Below, in pieces: positions 5,656 to 5,672 of a stretch of DNA of 5,672 nucleotides. A model generated the notes under the pieces. It was not told where the DNA came from. It saw only the letters and a program-made list of their open reading frames with translations, and did no database searches. Within the stretch, counting starts at the first letter, position 1. Every line of letters starts with the position of its first letter. This DNA is from Prevotella sp. UBA3675 (GTDB lineage: Bacteria > Bacteroidota > Bacteroidia > Bacteroidales > Bacteroidaceae), in the NCBI GenBank assembly GCA_002372235.1, contig DFJI01000016.1, positions 1-5,672 on the forward strand. The letters run 5' to 3'. Both the position numbers and the translations under genes were made by a program.

Positions 5656-5672
5656 ATGAAAAAGATTTTCAC
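5656..5672 (+). CDS. Start of an unidentified gene cut by the window edge
   Basis: An ATG at 5656 opens a frame reading MKKIF before the window ends. The 56-bp gap after the transposase stop is A/T-rich and has no clear terminator hairpin; TATTTTAC (5640-5647) is only a poor match to a Bacteroidota -7 box. A Met-Lys-Lys-hydrophobic beginning is typical of secreted or lipoprotein signal peptides, but five codons do not allow identification. Confidence 0.45.

Overview
The window looks like a chromosomal segment of a Bacteroidota member, most likely Prevotella or a close relative. The reasons are the DeoC C-terminus (RLGTSRLANLLLS ... KFF), the sequence types of the prenyl synthase and DNA polymerase I, the A/T-rich leaders with little Shine-Dalgarno, a TAnnTTTG-type -7 box, and a RAYT-like transposase of a form I associate with this phylum. 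The genus is inferred from remembered family sequences; no database was searched.

Layout from left to right: (1) the last 43 codons of deoC on the + strand, ending at 132; (2) a 140-bp gap between convergent genes, filled by a very long GC-rich palindrome that probably acts as a terminator and has a BIME-like internal organisation; (3) a long-chain polyprenyl diphosphate synthase (ispB-like) on the - strand, 273-1250; (4) a divergent promoter region, 1251-1402, with a candidate -7 box for ispB and a 21-bp tandem repeat just ahead of polA; (5) a complete three-domain DNA polymerase I, 1403-4255, with intact 5' nuclease, 3'-5' exonuclease and polymerase motifs, but with a 9-bp minisatellite in the 5' nuclease domain; (6) a C-dominated spacer, 4256-4396, ending in a perfect 10-bp-stem hairpin; (7) a 400-residue RAYT-like (Y1/HUH) transposase with a Pro/Ala/Thr/Gln insert and an unusual C-terminal alpha/beta domain that resembles DprA by eye; (8) the first codons of another gene at the right edge (5656).

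DeoC (deoxyribose catabolism), IspB (quinone side chain) and PolA (repair and Okazaki fragment processing) are housekeeping genes with separate jobs and no obvious common operon. The accessory signal is the transposase with its adjacent hairpin. Together they have the look of a RAYT/REP pair, in which a chromosomally resident, possibly domesticated HUH nuclease acts on short palindromes. The larger palindrome after deoC, in which GTAG precedes a small palindrome on each strand, could be a second type of REP substrate. The best candidate for something undescribed is the fusion of a HUH single-strand transposase to a DprA/Rossmann-like module.
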